Assembly: GCA_017461605.1 (NCBI GenBank)
Contig: JAFTXN010000002.1
Span: forward strand, 310,001-374,000
Reading direction: 5' to 3'
Source: Bacteroidaceae bacterium
Lineage (GTDB): Bacteria; Bacteroidota; Bacteroidia; Bacteroidales; Bacteroidaceae
DNA: 64,000 nucleotides
Positions 16,794-24,428 of the stretch are shown here, in pieces. The position numbers and the translations under genes were made by a program. Under the pieces are notes generated by a model. That model was given only the letters and a program-made list of their open reading frames with translations, made no database searches and was not told where the DNA came from. Position 1 is the stretch's first letter, and every line of letters starts with the position of its first letter.

Positions 16794-16947
16794 TCTGTTC
16801 ATACCTCCTCCGCTTCGCTCGTCCTCCTACCTTAGGAGGACAGCCCCATCCGGACGGCTGCCCTCCGGCCTGTTCTCAGCGTTCGGACAATCCGGATGGG
16901 GCTTCGCCCCTGGAGCAGGGGAGATGCCCGTAGGGCAGAGGGGTAGA
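16794..16947 (+). repeat. Dispersed palindromic element, copy 3
   Basis: Nearly identical to copy 2 over its length (same CCTCCGCTTCGCTCGTCC start, GATGCCCGTAGGGCAGAGGG end), 190 bp downstream of it in the same orientation. The final TATGAA is altered to TAGAAT. Confidence 0.8.
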
Positions 16948-16978
16948 ATAACAACGTTTCCTAAGTCTGCGTTTTCCG

Positions 16979-17040
16979 TTTGTTCATACCCCTCACCGCA
17001 TAGCGGAACTTCCCTACTTTAGAAGGACAGCCCCGTCGGC
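16979..17040 (+). repeat. Dispersed palindromic element, copy 4 (truncated)
   Basis: Shares TTTGTTCATACCCCTC, CCCTACTTTAGAAGGACAG and CCCCGTC with copies 2 and 3 but stops after the first third. Confidence 0.7.
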
Positions 17041-17050
17041 TGCATACACA

Positions 17051-17084
17051 CTCCGCGCCGGCATCCGGAGATGTCGGCGCGGAG
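17051..17084 (-). terminator. Hairpin downstream of the PCMD gene
   Basis: CTCCGCGCCGGCATC / GATGTCGGCGCGGAG, 15 bp with one G-T pair and a 4-nt loop. No clear T-run on either strand; its position after the minus-strand gene suggests termination or 3'-end protection. Confidence 0.55.
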
Positions 17085-17149
17085 CTTATGAGGTATATGC
17101 GTGTTTGGCAGAATGGTTTGTATATACCGCAGAGGATCGGTGCTGCGTA

Positions 17150-18154
17150 TTAGTAACACAGGCGCACGTTGTCCACCCAAAGGGTGTTGCCCTCGCTACC
17201 GATGTAGGCACCGCCGTGGCTGGAGTTGAAGGCCAGGACGATGTGTGTGGGTGTTTCGTTGGCTTCGGCCCAACCCACTTCCTGAATCTTCACGAGCTTT
17301 CCTTTGCTGTTTCTGGCGTATTTCACGAAGTCGCCGGTGGTGAGGCCCATGTACGACTTGTAGAACGATTGCTTGGTGATGTCGCCGTAGTGAATGGTAA
17401 ACTTGGCGTTGTTCACCCAGTTGGAGTTGCGATTGAAGCGGTGCACCATGGTGCCCACGCGCTTGGCAAAGATGTTTCCCTTGGCGTCTTCCCAGCGCTT
17501 CTGCAGATAGAGCACGCAGTCGGCCATGTCGATGCCGTTCACGGTGGTTACCTTGCTGAAACCTGTCTGCTTCACGCGGTTGGGTTTGCCGGAGAGTTGC
17601 ACCTTATAGTCGAAGCAGATGGCGTTGGGGCGGCGGCCGAACTTAATGCCGGAGTCCATTTTGCTCATCGGGTTCTTCGTGCCGGTAATCGGCTCCATCA
17701 TTTTGCCGAGGAAGAGCGAGCCGGCGGCCATCACCTTGATGTTGACCAGTCCCATCACCTTGACCTGCTCCACGTGGGTGAGCAGTTTGGCGCAATATCC
17801 GTGTCCGGCGCGTGCCTCACGATAGACGGAAGTGTTGGTCTTGACCACGCCGGCCACTTTGGCCAATACGTTGGAGGTGGCCCAGGGTGAACCACCGGAG
17901 CCGTTGTACACGTTGTTGTTGTTCCATGTGGCATTGGGGGCAACGGCATAGAGCGTCTTGGTGTTGCCACCGATGATGGCGCTCTCCTTGATGTTGCGGA
18001 CGAGCCATTGGTCGAAGTTGCCGAATTTGATATACTCAACGCTGCCATTGGTTTGCTCCGTCTGCAAGTATTCGGGAGCGTAGGGGATGGCATGGAGAGA
18101 GGTGCTGCCCAAGGCAATCGCCGTAGCGGCGAGTAAGTAGTGTCTGAGTTTCAT
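17150..18154 (-). CDS. PCMD-domain exported protein
   Basis: 334 residues with a clear signal peptide (MKLRHYLLAATAIALGSTSLHA). The remainder resembles the putative carbohydrate metabolism domain (PCMD) family of Bacteroidetes: beta-rich, with the closing pattern VLAFNSSHGGAYIGSEGNTLWVDNVRLCY (here split as NSSHGGAYIGSEG and LWVDNVRL). Such proteins are usually cell-surface components linked to glycan handling; no catalytic residues can be assigned. Located 98 bp after the BamA/TamA-like gene in the same direction, possibly cotranscribed. Confidence 0.75.
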   Translation of the reverse strand: MKLRHYLLAATAIALGSTSLHAIPYAPEYLQTEQTNGSVEYIKFGNFDQWLVRNIKESAIIGGNTKTLYAVAPNATWNNNNVYNGSGGSPWATSNVLAKVAGVVKTNTSVYREARAGHGYCAKLLTHVEQVKVMGLVNIKVMAAGSLFLGKMMEPITGTKNPMSKMDSGIKFGRRPNAICFDYKVQLSGKPNRVKQTGFSKVTTVNGIDMADCVLYLQKRWEDAKGNIFAKRVGTMVHRFNRNSNWVNNAKFTIHYGDITKQSFYKSYMGLTTGDFVKYARNSKGKLVKIQEVGWAEANETPTHIVLAFNSSHGGAYIGSEGNTLWVDNVRLCY

Positions 18155-18252
18155 TGTTTATTGTTGTTTTTGGTTTTGCTGATGATGTTGTGCTCCGTGG
18201 CCCGGTGGACTTGTCGGGGCGAATGCGTCGTGTGGATGCGTGCGCGGCTTTC

Positions 18253-19485
18253 TCAGAACGACTCGTTCATGTTGAAGATGAGTCCGCCGCCGTCGCGCGT
18301 AAATCCGTAGTCGATGCGTAGGTTGATGCGTTTCATGAATTCCCATCGGTAGCCGATGCCCCAGTTGGGGAGGAACTTGCTGTCGCCCCATTTCTTGAAT
18401 TCGGGGAATACCTTGGCGGTGCCCACCCACACGGCTATGCCGTTGCGCTTCCAGATGTTCTGGCGCAGCTCGAGCTGTGCCTCCATGATGTTGTTGTCGC
18501 GGTATCGGCCTTCGTAATAGCCGCGCATGCGATAGGGCGAACCGGCTTCGGCCTTCATGAGCCACGTAGGCGCTCCGTCGTAGTTGAGCTGCGTGTGAAA
18601 CTCGCCTGCCAGCACAGCCCCTTTCCACAGCTTCTGATAACCGCAGAGGGTGAGTTCGGAGGTGATGAAATTGTCATCGCCATTGCCGAGGAAGCGCGGT
18701 GTGAATGTCTGGTCGAACTGCACGAAGCATCCCTTGTAGGCATTGAGGCGGAAGTCGCGGTTGTCGAAGGTGAACGAGAAGCCCACGGTGGTGGCTCTCG
18801 CGTCGCGCTGCAGTCCGTCGAACACCTGTGTGCCCTCGGCCTTGATGTTGTGCGCCTTCATGTAGCGGAAGTGTGCGATGGGACCCAGGTAGGTCTTCGG
18901 CGCAATGCGGAACAAAAAACGCGCCATGGCTTCCACCTGCAGGTTCTTATAGTTGGGTACGGTGTCGTGTTCCACGGCTCCTTGCTCATATCCCACGCCC
19001 CAGAAGTCGGTGGGGCAAAATTCGGTTTTCACCTTGTATTCCAAGCGATACTTCTCCTTCTTGAATACATTGGTGCCGCGGATACCCACATTCACCTTGC
19101 CCTTGGTGGTGAAGTCGCCATAGATGTCGACATTGGAGAGCGGCAGGGTGGGGTCGCTCTTGTCCATGCTGTAGGTACCGGTGGCAATGATGCCGATGCC
19201 GAACCCGTCGGTCGACGAATAGTGCGGGCCGGGTATCACACCAAAGTTGAACTTGCGATAGTCGGTGCGCTTGTTGGCATTGGCGTAATAATCTATGATT
19301 TTCCTGAAGATGTTACGCTTCTTTGTGGTGTCCGGTGCGACATTGGTCACACTGCTGTCGGTGACGGCCGACAGGGCGCTGCGCAGAGAGTCGGCTTCGT
19401 TGGTGGAAGCCTCGGCCTGTGCTGGCATGGCGTAGCACGATAGGCCTAACGCCATGGCGCAAATGAGGGATGCAGATTTCAACAT
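18253..19485 (-). CDS. BamA/TamA-family outer-membrane barrel protein
   Basis: 410 residues. Signal peptide ending AMPAQA; residues about 70-410 form a series of amphipathic strands (GIGIIATGTYSM, NVGIRGTNVF, ATTVGFSFTFDNRDFR, GSPYRMRGYYEGRYRDNN, LRIDYGFTRDGGG) ending in a terminal Phe, the outer-membrane insertion signal. The RMRGY-GRYRD motif corresponds to the L6 loop VRGF/Y of Omp85 proteins. No POTRA domains, so it is a bacterial surface antigen-type barrel rather than BamA itself. The -7 box lies only 7 bp before the ATG. Confidence 0.8.
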   Translation of the reverse strand: MLKSASLICAMALGLSCYAMPAQAEASTNEADSLRSALSAVTDSSVTNVAPDTTKKRNIFRKIIDYYANANKRTDYRKFNFGVIPGPHYSSTDGFGIGIIATGTYSMDKSDPTLPLSNVDIYGDFTTKGKVNVGIRGTNVFKKEKYRLEYKVKTEFCPTDFWGVGYEQGAVEHDTVPNYKNLQVEAMARFLFRIAPKTYLGPIAHFRYMKAHNIKAEGTQVFDGLQRDARATTVGFSFTFDNRDFRLNAYKGCFVQFDQTFTPRFLGNGDDNFITSELTLCGYQKLWKGAVLAGEFHTQLNYDGAPTWLMKAEAGSPYRMRGYYEGRYRDNNIMEAQLELRQNIWKRNGIAVWVGTAKVFPEFKKWGDSKFLPNWGIGYRWEFMKRINLRIDYGFTRDGGGLIFNMNESF

Positions 19486-19492
19486 ACGGCCG

Positions 19493-19500
19493 CAAAGTTA
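19493..19500 (-). promoter_or_regulatory. -7 box abutting the BamA/TamA-like start codon
   Basis: Minus-strand TAACTTTG ends 7 bp before ATG 19485, so the mRNA would be leaderless or nearly so. A -33 match is weak (CAAC at 19518-19521 on the plus strand). Confidence 0.5.
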
Positions 19501-19676
19501 CTTATTTTGTGGGAAAACAACTCGTTTTTGACTTTTCGTTTCGGAGTGCATACTTTTTTGAACGGCAATTGTATCCAAAAGGGATGATTCGGCAAGCGAA
19601 TGCGAACATTTTTGATTGGTTTTCAATCATCCGATAAATCCTATTGGTGTCCGGTAAGAAAATCATTTGCCAACGG

Positions 19677-19872
19677 CCTGAAAGGCCATCAAGCCCTCAA
19701 CTCGGGGCAGCGCCCCGAGTGTCTGCGACGACGCTGAACGCGCCCTGCAGGGGCAAAAGCGGTATATCCGTCTGGTTTACACATGCTTTTGCCCTTACAG
19801 GGCGCAGGCTGAATATGCGCTCCGTACTTAGGGCGTTGCCCTAAGCTGGTGGCTTCTTCCCCTTTCAGGGGA
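19677..19872. repeat. Inverted pair of palindromic intergenic repeats
   Basis: The left half (CCTGAAAGG ... CTCGGGGCAGCGCCCCGAG ... CGCCCTGCAGGGGCAAAAGC) and the reverse complement of the right half (CCTGAAAGGGG ... CTTAGGGCAACGCCCTAAG ... CGCCCTGTAAGGGCAAAAGC) share the same order of motifs. The whole forms a 196-bp imperfect palindrome with nested hairpins. Confidence 0.7.
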
Positions 19873-19964
19873 GTTGCCGGCGCTTTAGTGTGTCACCAAG
19901 AGCTTACTGCTTGCAGATTACAACGTGTCAACATGTAAACTTCAACTTTAGGTTTTGTAGAACA

Positions 19965-20219
19965 CCTTTCGAAAAATCCGTGCGATTCGTGTTCAAAAAC
20001 CAATCCTACATGTTCAATTCTGTTTAATCTGTTGACAAAAACCATCAGCCCTTTCGAAAAATTCGTGCGATTCGTGTTCAAAAACCAATCCTACATGTTC
20101 AATTCTGTTTAATCTGTAGACAAAAACCATCATCCCCTTTCGACAAATTCGTGCGATTCGTGTTCAAAATCAATTCCACATGTTCAATCTCGTGTAATCT
20201 GTTGACAAAAAATCAAGCC
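19965..20219 (+). repeat. Three tandem repeats of about 85 bp
   Basis: Units start at 19965, 20050 and 20136 (CCTTTCGAAAAAT...). Each contains TCGTGCGATTCGTGTTCAAA, ACATGTTCAAT and TAATCTGTTGACAAAAA. The first two are almost identical; the third is more diverged. Confidence 0.85.
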
Positions 20220-20270
20220 ATTTGCCATCCCCGTTCCATCCGTGTTCAGTCCTCTCCACCGGCAAGCCCG

Positions 20271-20340
20271 GAAATCTGCAGTGCTTGCAGAATTTTTCGC
20301 AAGCACTGCAGAAAATTCTAAACGCCTTGCAGATTTTTGC
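20271..20340 (+). repeat. Hairpin repeat shared with 40.1 kb, copy A
   Basis: Perfect 13-bp stem CTGCAGTGCTTGC / GCAAGCACTGCAG, then GAAAATTCTAAACGCCTTGC AGATTTTTG. The second half matches 40148-40187; the first arm is inverted relative to that copy. Confidence 0.75.
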
Positions 20341-20558
20341 AGGTTGGGGTGGCGATATTGCACATTATGCCCCGATTATTTCCGTCACCATGCGCGTAAA
20401 TAATAAAACAATGTGTGTCGGGCGGTGGGCGAACTCGGAGGATAGAGGCCGATTTCCCGACTTTGTGTCCGCTTTCGGTGAAAAAACGTGGAATGTTTTT
20501 GTGTTTTCAAATCTTTTAAGCAAATTTGCAAAGACTAACTATCAAAACACGTGAAGCT

Positions 20559-21641
20559 ATGGAAAACAATCAACCGGCCCTCAGTGGCCTGAAACGTGAA
20601 GACTTTCAGAAGAAAATCAACGGAAAGGATGTGGACCTCTACTTCCTGCGCAATGCCAATGGCTGTGAAGTGGCTGTGACCAACTACGGCGGTTCGCTTG
20701 TGGCCATCATGGTGCCCGACCGCGATGGGAATATGGCCAACGTCATACAGGGACACGACAACATCGACGATTGCGTGAATTCGCCCGAGCCTTTCCTCTC
20801 GACGTTGGTGGGACGTTATGGCAACCGCATTTGTCACGGAAAGTTTACCCTCAACGGAAAACAATATAATCTGGCCGTCAACAATGGCCCGAACCACTTG
20901 CACGGAGGCCCCACGGGCTTCCATGCTCGCGTTTGGGATGCTGAACAAGTGAACGAACACACACTCGTGCTTCGCTATGTGTCAGCTTATTACGAAGAAG
21001 GCTTCCCCGGCGAACTTAGCATGACGGTGATGTACACCTGGACCGATGACAACGAACTGGTCATCGACTATAAGGGTACGACCAACAAGAAGACCATCGT
21101 CAACATGACCAGCCACGGTTTCTTCTCTCTGACGGGCATCGCCAACCCCACGCCCTCGCAGGAAGATGTGGTGTGCACCATCAATGCCGACTTCTATGTG
21201 CCCATCGATGAAAATTGCATCCCCACAGGCGAAATTCGCAGTGTGAAGGGCACGCCTTTCGACTTCACCGAACCGCACACCGTGGGCGAGCGCATCAATG
21301 CCGACGATGAGCAGATCAAGAACGGTGCCGGTTACGACCACTGCTATGTGCTCAACAAGCGCGAACCGGGCGAACTCTCCTTTGCCGCCAAAATCGTGGA
21401 GCCCAAGAGCGGTCGTACCATGGAGGTCTATACCACCGAACCCGGCGTGCAGTTCTACAGCGACAACTGGGCCGACGGCTACAAGGGACAGCACGGTGCC
21501 ACCTTCGGCAAGCGCAGCGGCTTGTGCTTCGAAGCACAGCACTTCCCCGACAGCCCCAACCGCGCACACTTCCCCAGCGTGGTGCTGAAGCCCGGCGAAG
21601 TTTACACGCAGAAGACCATCTACAAGTTTGACGTAGAATAA
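20559..21641 (+). CDS. galM: Aldose 1-epimerase (mutarotase)
   Basis: 360 residues from ATG 20559. Interconverts alpha and beta anomers of galactose or glucose before phosphorylation. Key residues are visible: Arg in VGRYGNRI, His in NNGPNHLHGGPTGF, His in NMTSHGFFSL, Asp in YDHCYVLN and catalytic Glu in LCFEAQHFPDSPN. No export signal, so cytosolic, unlike some secreted Bacteroides forms. First gene of a galM-transporter-galK cluster, with gaps of 59 and 41 bp. Confidence 0.96.
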   Translation: MENNQPALSGLKREDFQKKINGKDVDLYFLRNANGCEVAVTNYGGSLVAIMVPDRDGNMANVIQGHDNIDDCVNSPEPFLSTLVGRYGNRICHGKFTLNGKQYNLAVNNGPNHLHGGPTGFHARVWDAEQVNEHTLVLRYVSAYYEEGFPGELSMTVMYTWTDDNELVIDYKGTTNKKTIVNMTSHGFFSLTGIANPTPSQEDVVCTINADFYVPIDENCIPTGEIRSVKGTPFDFTEPHTVGERINADDEQIKNGAGYDHCYVLNKREPGELSFAAKIVEPKSGRTMEVYTTEPGVQFYSDNWADGYKGQHGATFGKRSGLCFEAQHFPDSPNRAHFPSVVLKPGEVYTQKTIYKFDVE

Positions 21642-21700
21642 GTCTTAATCATTTGAAAACCAAGTTTCAAATCATTAAATAACAAACAAAAATTACAACA

Positions 21701-22966
21701 ATGAGTAATCAAGCAAAACAATGGGGAGCCATCATCGTGATGATTGCGCTCTTCGCGATGATTGCCTTCGTGACAAACCTCTGCACACCGATGGCAACCA
21801 TCATCAAGAACCAGGGTGAAATCAGCAACGTGCTCGCCCAAATCGGTAACTATGGTAACTTCGTGGCTTACCTCGTGATGGGTATTCCTGCCGGTATGCT
21901 TATCGCCAAGTATGGCTACAAGAAGACTGCCCTCATCGGTTTGGCAGTGGGAGCGCTCGGTATCGCTATCCAGTGGTACAGCGGTCAGCTCAATGCAGAA
22001 GAGAACCTCGGTCTCGTGTTCGGCGTTTACCTCGTAGGTGCTTTCATCGCCGGTCTCTGCATGTGTATTCTTAACTGTGTGGTAAACCCCATGCTGAACC
22101 TCCTCGGTGGTGGCGGAAACTCCGGTAACCAGCTCATCCAGATCGGTGGTGTGTTCAACTCTACAGCTGCTGTGTGCTGCTACATCCTCATGGGTGCGCT
22201 CATCGCTGATGCTACCAAGGCAAAAATCGCTGACGCCACTCCGGCCCTGATGATTGCCCTCGCCATCTTCGTAGTGGCATTCATCGTGATCCTCTTCACC
22301 AAGATCGAAGAGCCCGAACAAGCTCCTGTGCGTGTAGACCTCATCAAGGGCGCCATGAGCCACCGTCACTTCGCTCTCGGTGCTTTGGCCATCTTCCTCT
22401 ACATGGGTATCGAAGTGGGTGTGCCCAACTTCGTTCAGCAGTACCTCATCGCCGATGGCATTCCTGCCGGAACAGTGGGTATGCTCGTGGCTGTTTATTG
22501 GTTCATGATGTTGATCGGTCGTTTGGTGGGCGCTTCCATCGGCGGTATGATCAGTGCTCGTGCCATGATTACCACTGTGTCAACTGTTACACTCCTGTTG
22601 GTGCTCTTCGGAATGTATGCGCCCACAGACGTATTGGTTGAATTCCCCGGCGTAAACTGGGCAACACTCGAAATGGTTTGGCAGCCCGTTCCCGTAGGTA
22701 TCTTCGCATTCCTGCTCGTGGGTCTCTGCACTTCGGTGATGTGGGGTGCTATCTTCAACATGGCTGTTGAGGGCCTTGGCAAGTACACCGCCATTGCTTC
22801 CGGTATCTTCATGACAATGGTATTCGGTTGCGCTGTGATGATGGCTATCCAGGCTGCTGTGGCCGATGCAACCGACTATATCACCAGCTTCTGGGTGGTT
22901 GTTGGCTGTGCTGCTTACCTCTTGTTCTATGCCCTCGTAGGTAGCCGCGTGAGCAAGAAGGCTTGA
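21701..22966 (+). CDS. MFS glucose/galactose transporter
   Basis: 421 residues with about 12 hydrophobic segments. Resembles the FucP/GluP branch of the major facilitator superfamily, sugar:H+ symporters of the inner membrane (GIPAGMLIAKYGYKKTALIG after helix 2, NPMLNLLGGGGNSGNQL, IGGVFNSTAA, WGAIFNMAVEGLGKYTAIAS). Located between galM and galK, so galactose is the probable substrate; specificity is inferred from neighbours. Codon usage is strongly biased, suggesting high expression. Confidence 0.92.
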   Translation: MSNQAKQWGAIIVMIALFAMIAFVTNLCTPMATIIKNQGEISNVLAQIGNYGNFVAYLVMGIPAGMLIAKYGYKKTALIGLAVGALGIAIQWYSGQLNAEENLGLVFGVYLVGAFIAGLCMCILNCVVNPMLNLLGGGGNSGNQLIQIGGVFNSTAAVCCYILMGALIADATKAKIADATPALMIALAIFVVAFIVILFTKIEEPEQAPVRVDLIKGAMSHRHFALGALAIFLYMGIEVGVPNFVQQYLIADGIPAGTVGMLVAVYWFMMLIGRLVGASIGGMISARAMITTVSTVTLLLVLFGMYAPTDVLVEFPGVNWATLEMVWQPVPVGIFAFLLVGLCTSVMWGAIFNMAVEGLGKYTAIASGIFMTMVFGCAVMMAIQAAVADATDYITSFWVVVGCAAYLLFYALVGSRVSKKA

Positions 22967-23007
22967 TAGAAAACGAATTTGTAAAACTCTAAAATACTTG
23001 AACAACC

Positions 23008-24168
23008 ATGAAATTGACAATTGATGACGTAAGATCACGCTTCGTGAAGCACTTCGATGGTGAAACCGGAAGTGTATATGCTTCTCCCGGTCGTATTAAC
23101 CTGATCGGTGAGCACACTGACTATAACAATGGCTTCGTATTCCCCGGTGCTGTGGAGCAGGGAATGATTGCTGAAATCAAGCCCAACGGCACTCGCAACG
23201 TTCGCGCTTATTCCATCGACCTGAAGGACTACGTAGAGTTTTCGCTCGACGATGAGGCAGGTCCCAAAGCCACTTGGGCACGCTACATCTTCGGTGTGTG
23301 CCGCGAAATGATGGCGCTCGGTGTTCCCGTAGAGGGTTTCAACACTGCTTTCGCAGGTGATGTGCCTCTCGGTGCCGGTATGTCTTCTTCTGCAGCCCTT
23401 GAGAGCACTTACGCTTACGCGCTCAACGATCTGTGGGGCGACAACAAGATCGAACGTCTGGAGTTGGCTCGCGTAGGTCAGCGCACAGAGCACAAGTATA
23501 TCGGTGTGAACTGCGGCATCATGGACCAGGCTATCTCTTGCTTGGGTAAGGCCGGAAACCTGATGCGTATGGACTGCCGTTCCGGTGAGATCGCATATTT
23601 CCCCTGGAACCCGAAGGGTTATCAGCTTGTGCTCGTAAACAGCTGCGTGAAGCATGAATTGAAGGGTTCTCCCTACAACGAACGCCGTCTGCAGTGTGAG
23701 CACGTGGCCGAAGTGATTGCCAAGAATCATCCTGAAGTGAAGTCGCTCCGCGATGCCAACTACGACATGTTGGAAGAAGTGAAGGCAGAAATCACAGCCG
23801 ACGAATACAAGCGTGCACGCTACGTCATCGGTGAAGTGGTTCGCGTGCTGACTGTCTGCGATGCGCTTGAGAAGGGCGACTACGAGACTGTAGGTCAGAT
23901 GATGTACGAAACTCACTACGGCCTCAGCAAGGAGTACGAAGTGAGCTGCGAAGAACTCGACTACCTCAACGACATCGCCAAGGAAGAAGGCGTTACCGGT
24001 TCACGCATCATGGGTGGCGGTTTCGGTGGTTGCACCATCAACCTCATCGCTGACGAACTCGTTGACAACTTCAAGAAGGTGGTAAGCGAGAAGTTTGAAG
24101 CCAAATATGGCAAGAAGCCTGTCATCATCGACGTAGTTATCGGCGATGGTGCACGCAAGCTCTGCTAA
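23008..24168 (+). CDS. galK: Galactokinase
   Basis: 386 residues. GHMP-family kinase making galactose 1-phosphate with ATP. Signature 1 SPGRINLIGEHTDYNNGFV, ATP loop PLGAGMSSSAALES, catalytic Asp in GVNCGIMDQAISC and C-terminal GSRIMGGGFGGCTINL are all intact. Last gene of the galactose cluster, followed by a strong terminator. The remaining Leloir genes (galT, galE) are not in the window. Confidence 0.98.
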   Translation: MKLTIDDVRSRFVKHFDGETGSVYASPGRINLIGEHTDYNNGFVFPGAVEQGMIAEIKPNGTRNVRAYSIDLKDYVEFSLDDEAGPKATWARYIFGVCREMMALGVPVEGFNTAFAGDVPLGAGMSSSAALESTYAYALNDLWGDNKIERLELARVGQRTEHKYIGVNCGIMDQAISCLGKAGNLMRMDCRSGEIAYFPWNPKGYQLVLVNSCVKHELKGSPYNERRLQCEHVAEVIAKNHPEVKSLRDANYDMLEEVKAEITADEYKRARYVIGEVVRVLTVCDALEKGDYETVGQMMYETHYGLSKEYEVSCEELDYLNDIAKEEGVTGSRIMGGGFGGCTINLIADELVDNFKKVVSEKFEAKYGKKPVIIDVVIGDGARKLC

Positions 24169-24208
24169 TTCGCGCGCGTACATTTAATAATATAACGCTA
24201 CAACTCAT

Positions 24209-24246
24209 GAGAGTCGCCCCGAGCATTGGGGCGACTCTCTTTTTGT
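24209..24246 (+). terminator. Terminator of the galM-galK cluster
   Basis: Perfect 12-bp stem GAGAGTCGCCCC / GGGGCGACTCTC, 7-nt loop, then TTTTTG. Confidence 0.9.
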
Positions 24247-24288
24247 TGGGAGAAATAGGGGAGTGGGGCCGAAAAGATGTTCCCTCGC

Positions 24289-24319
24289 TTTGTCCTTTGC
24301 TCGCTTTATGCTATTTTTG
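24289..24319 (+). promoter_or_regulatory. Promoter of the kinase-SUMF1 gene
   Basis: TTTG 24289-24292, 19 bp, TATTTTTG 24312-24319; about 105 nt of leader before ATG 24429. Confidence 0.65.
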
Positions 24320-24428
24320 TTCTGTCATCCATCAAGTGATATGAAAAACTGCATGCACATTCACGCATTGGTATGCTATTTGCAAATGCATGTATCAACG
24401 ATTAACCTTAAGAAGTACACAGAATAAT

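Larger units (their letters stand above)
19501..20558. other. 1-kb intergenic region packed with repeats
   Basis: No gene is supported. It holds an inverted repeat pair (19677-19872), three 85-bp tandem repeats (19965-20219) and a hairpin repeat (20271-20340) shared with 40.1 kb. The galM promoter must lie in the last 200 bp, but I see no clear TTTG/TAnnTTTG pair. Confidence 0.6.

Noticed and set aside
19965..20219. CRISPR array
   Set aside because: The three units are contiguous 85-bp repeats without distinct spacers, and no cas genes are nearby.
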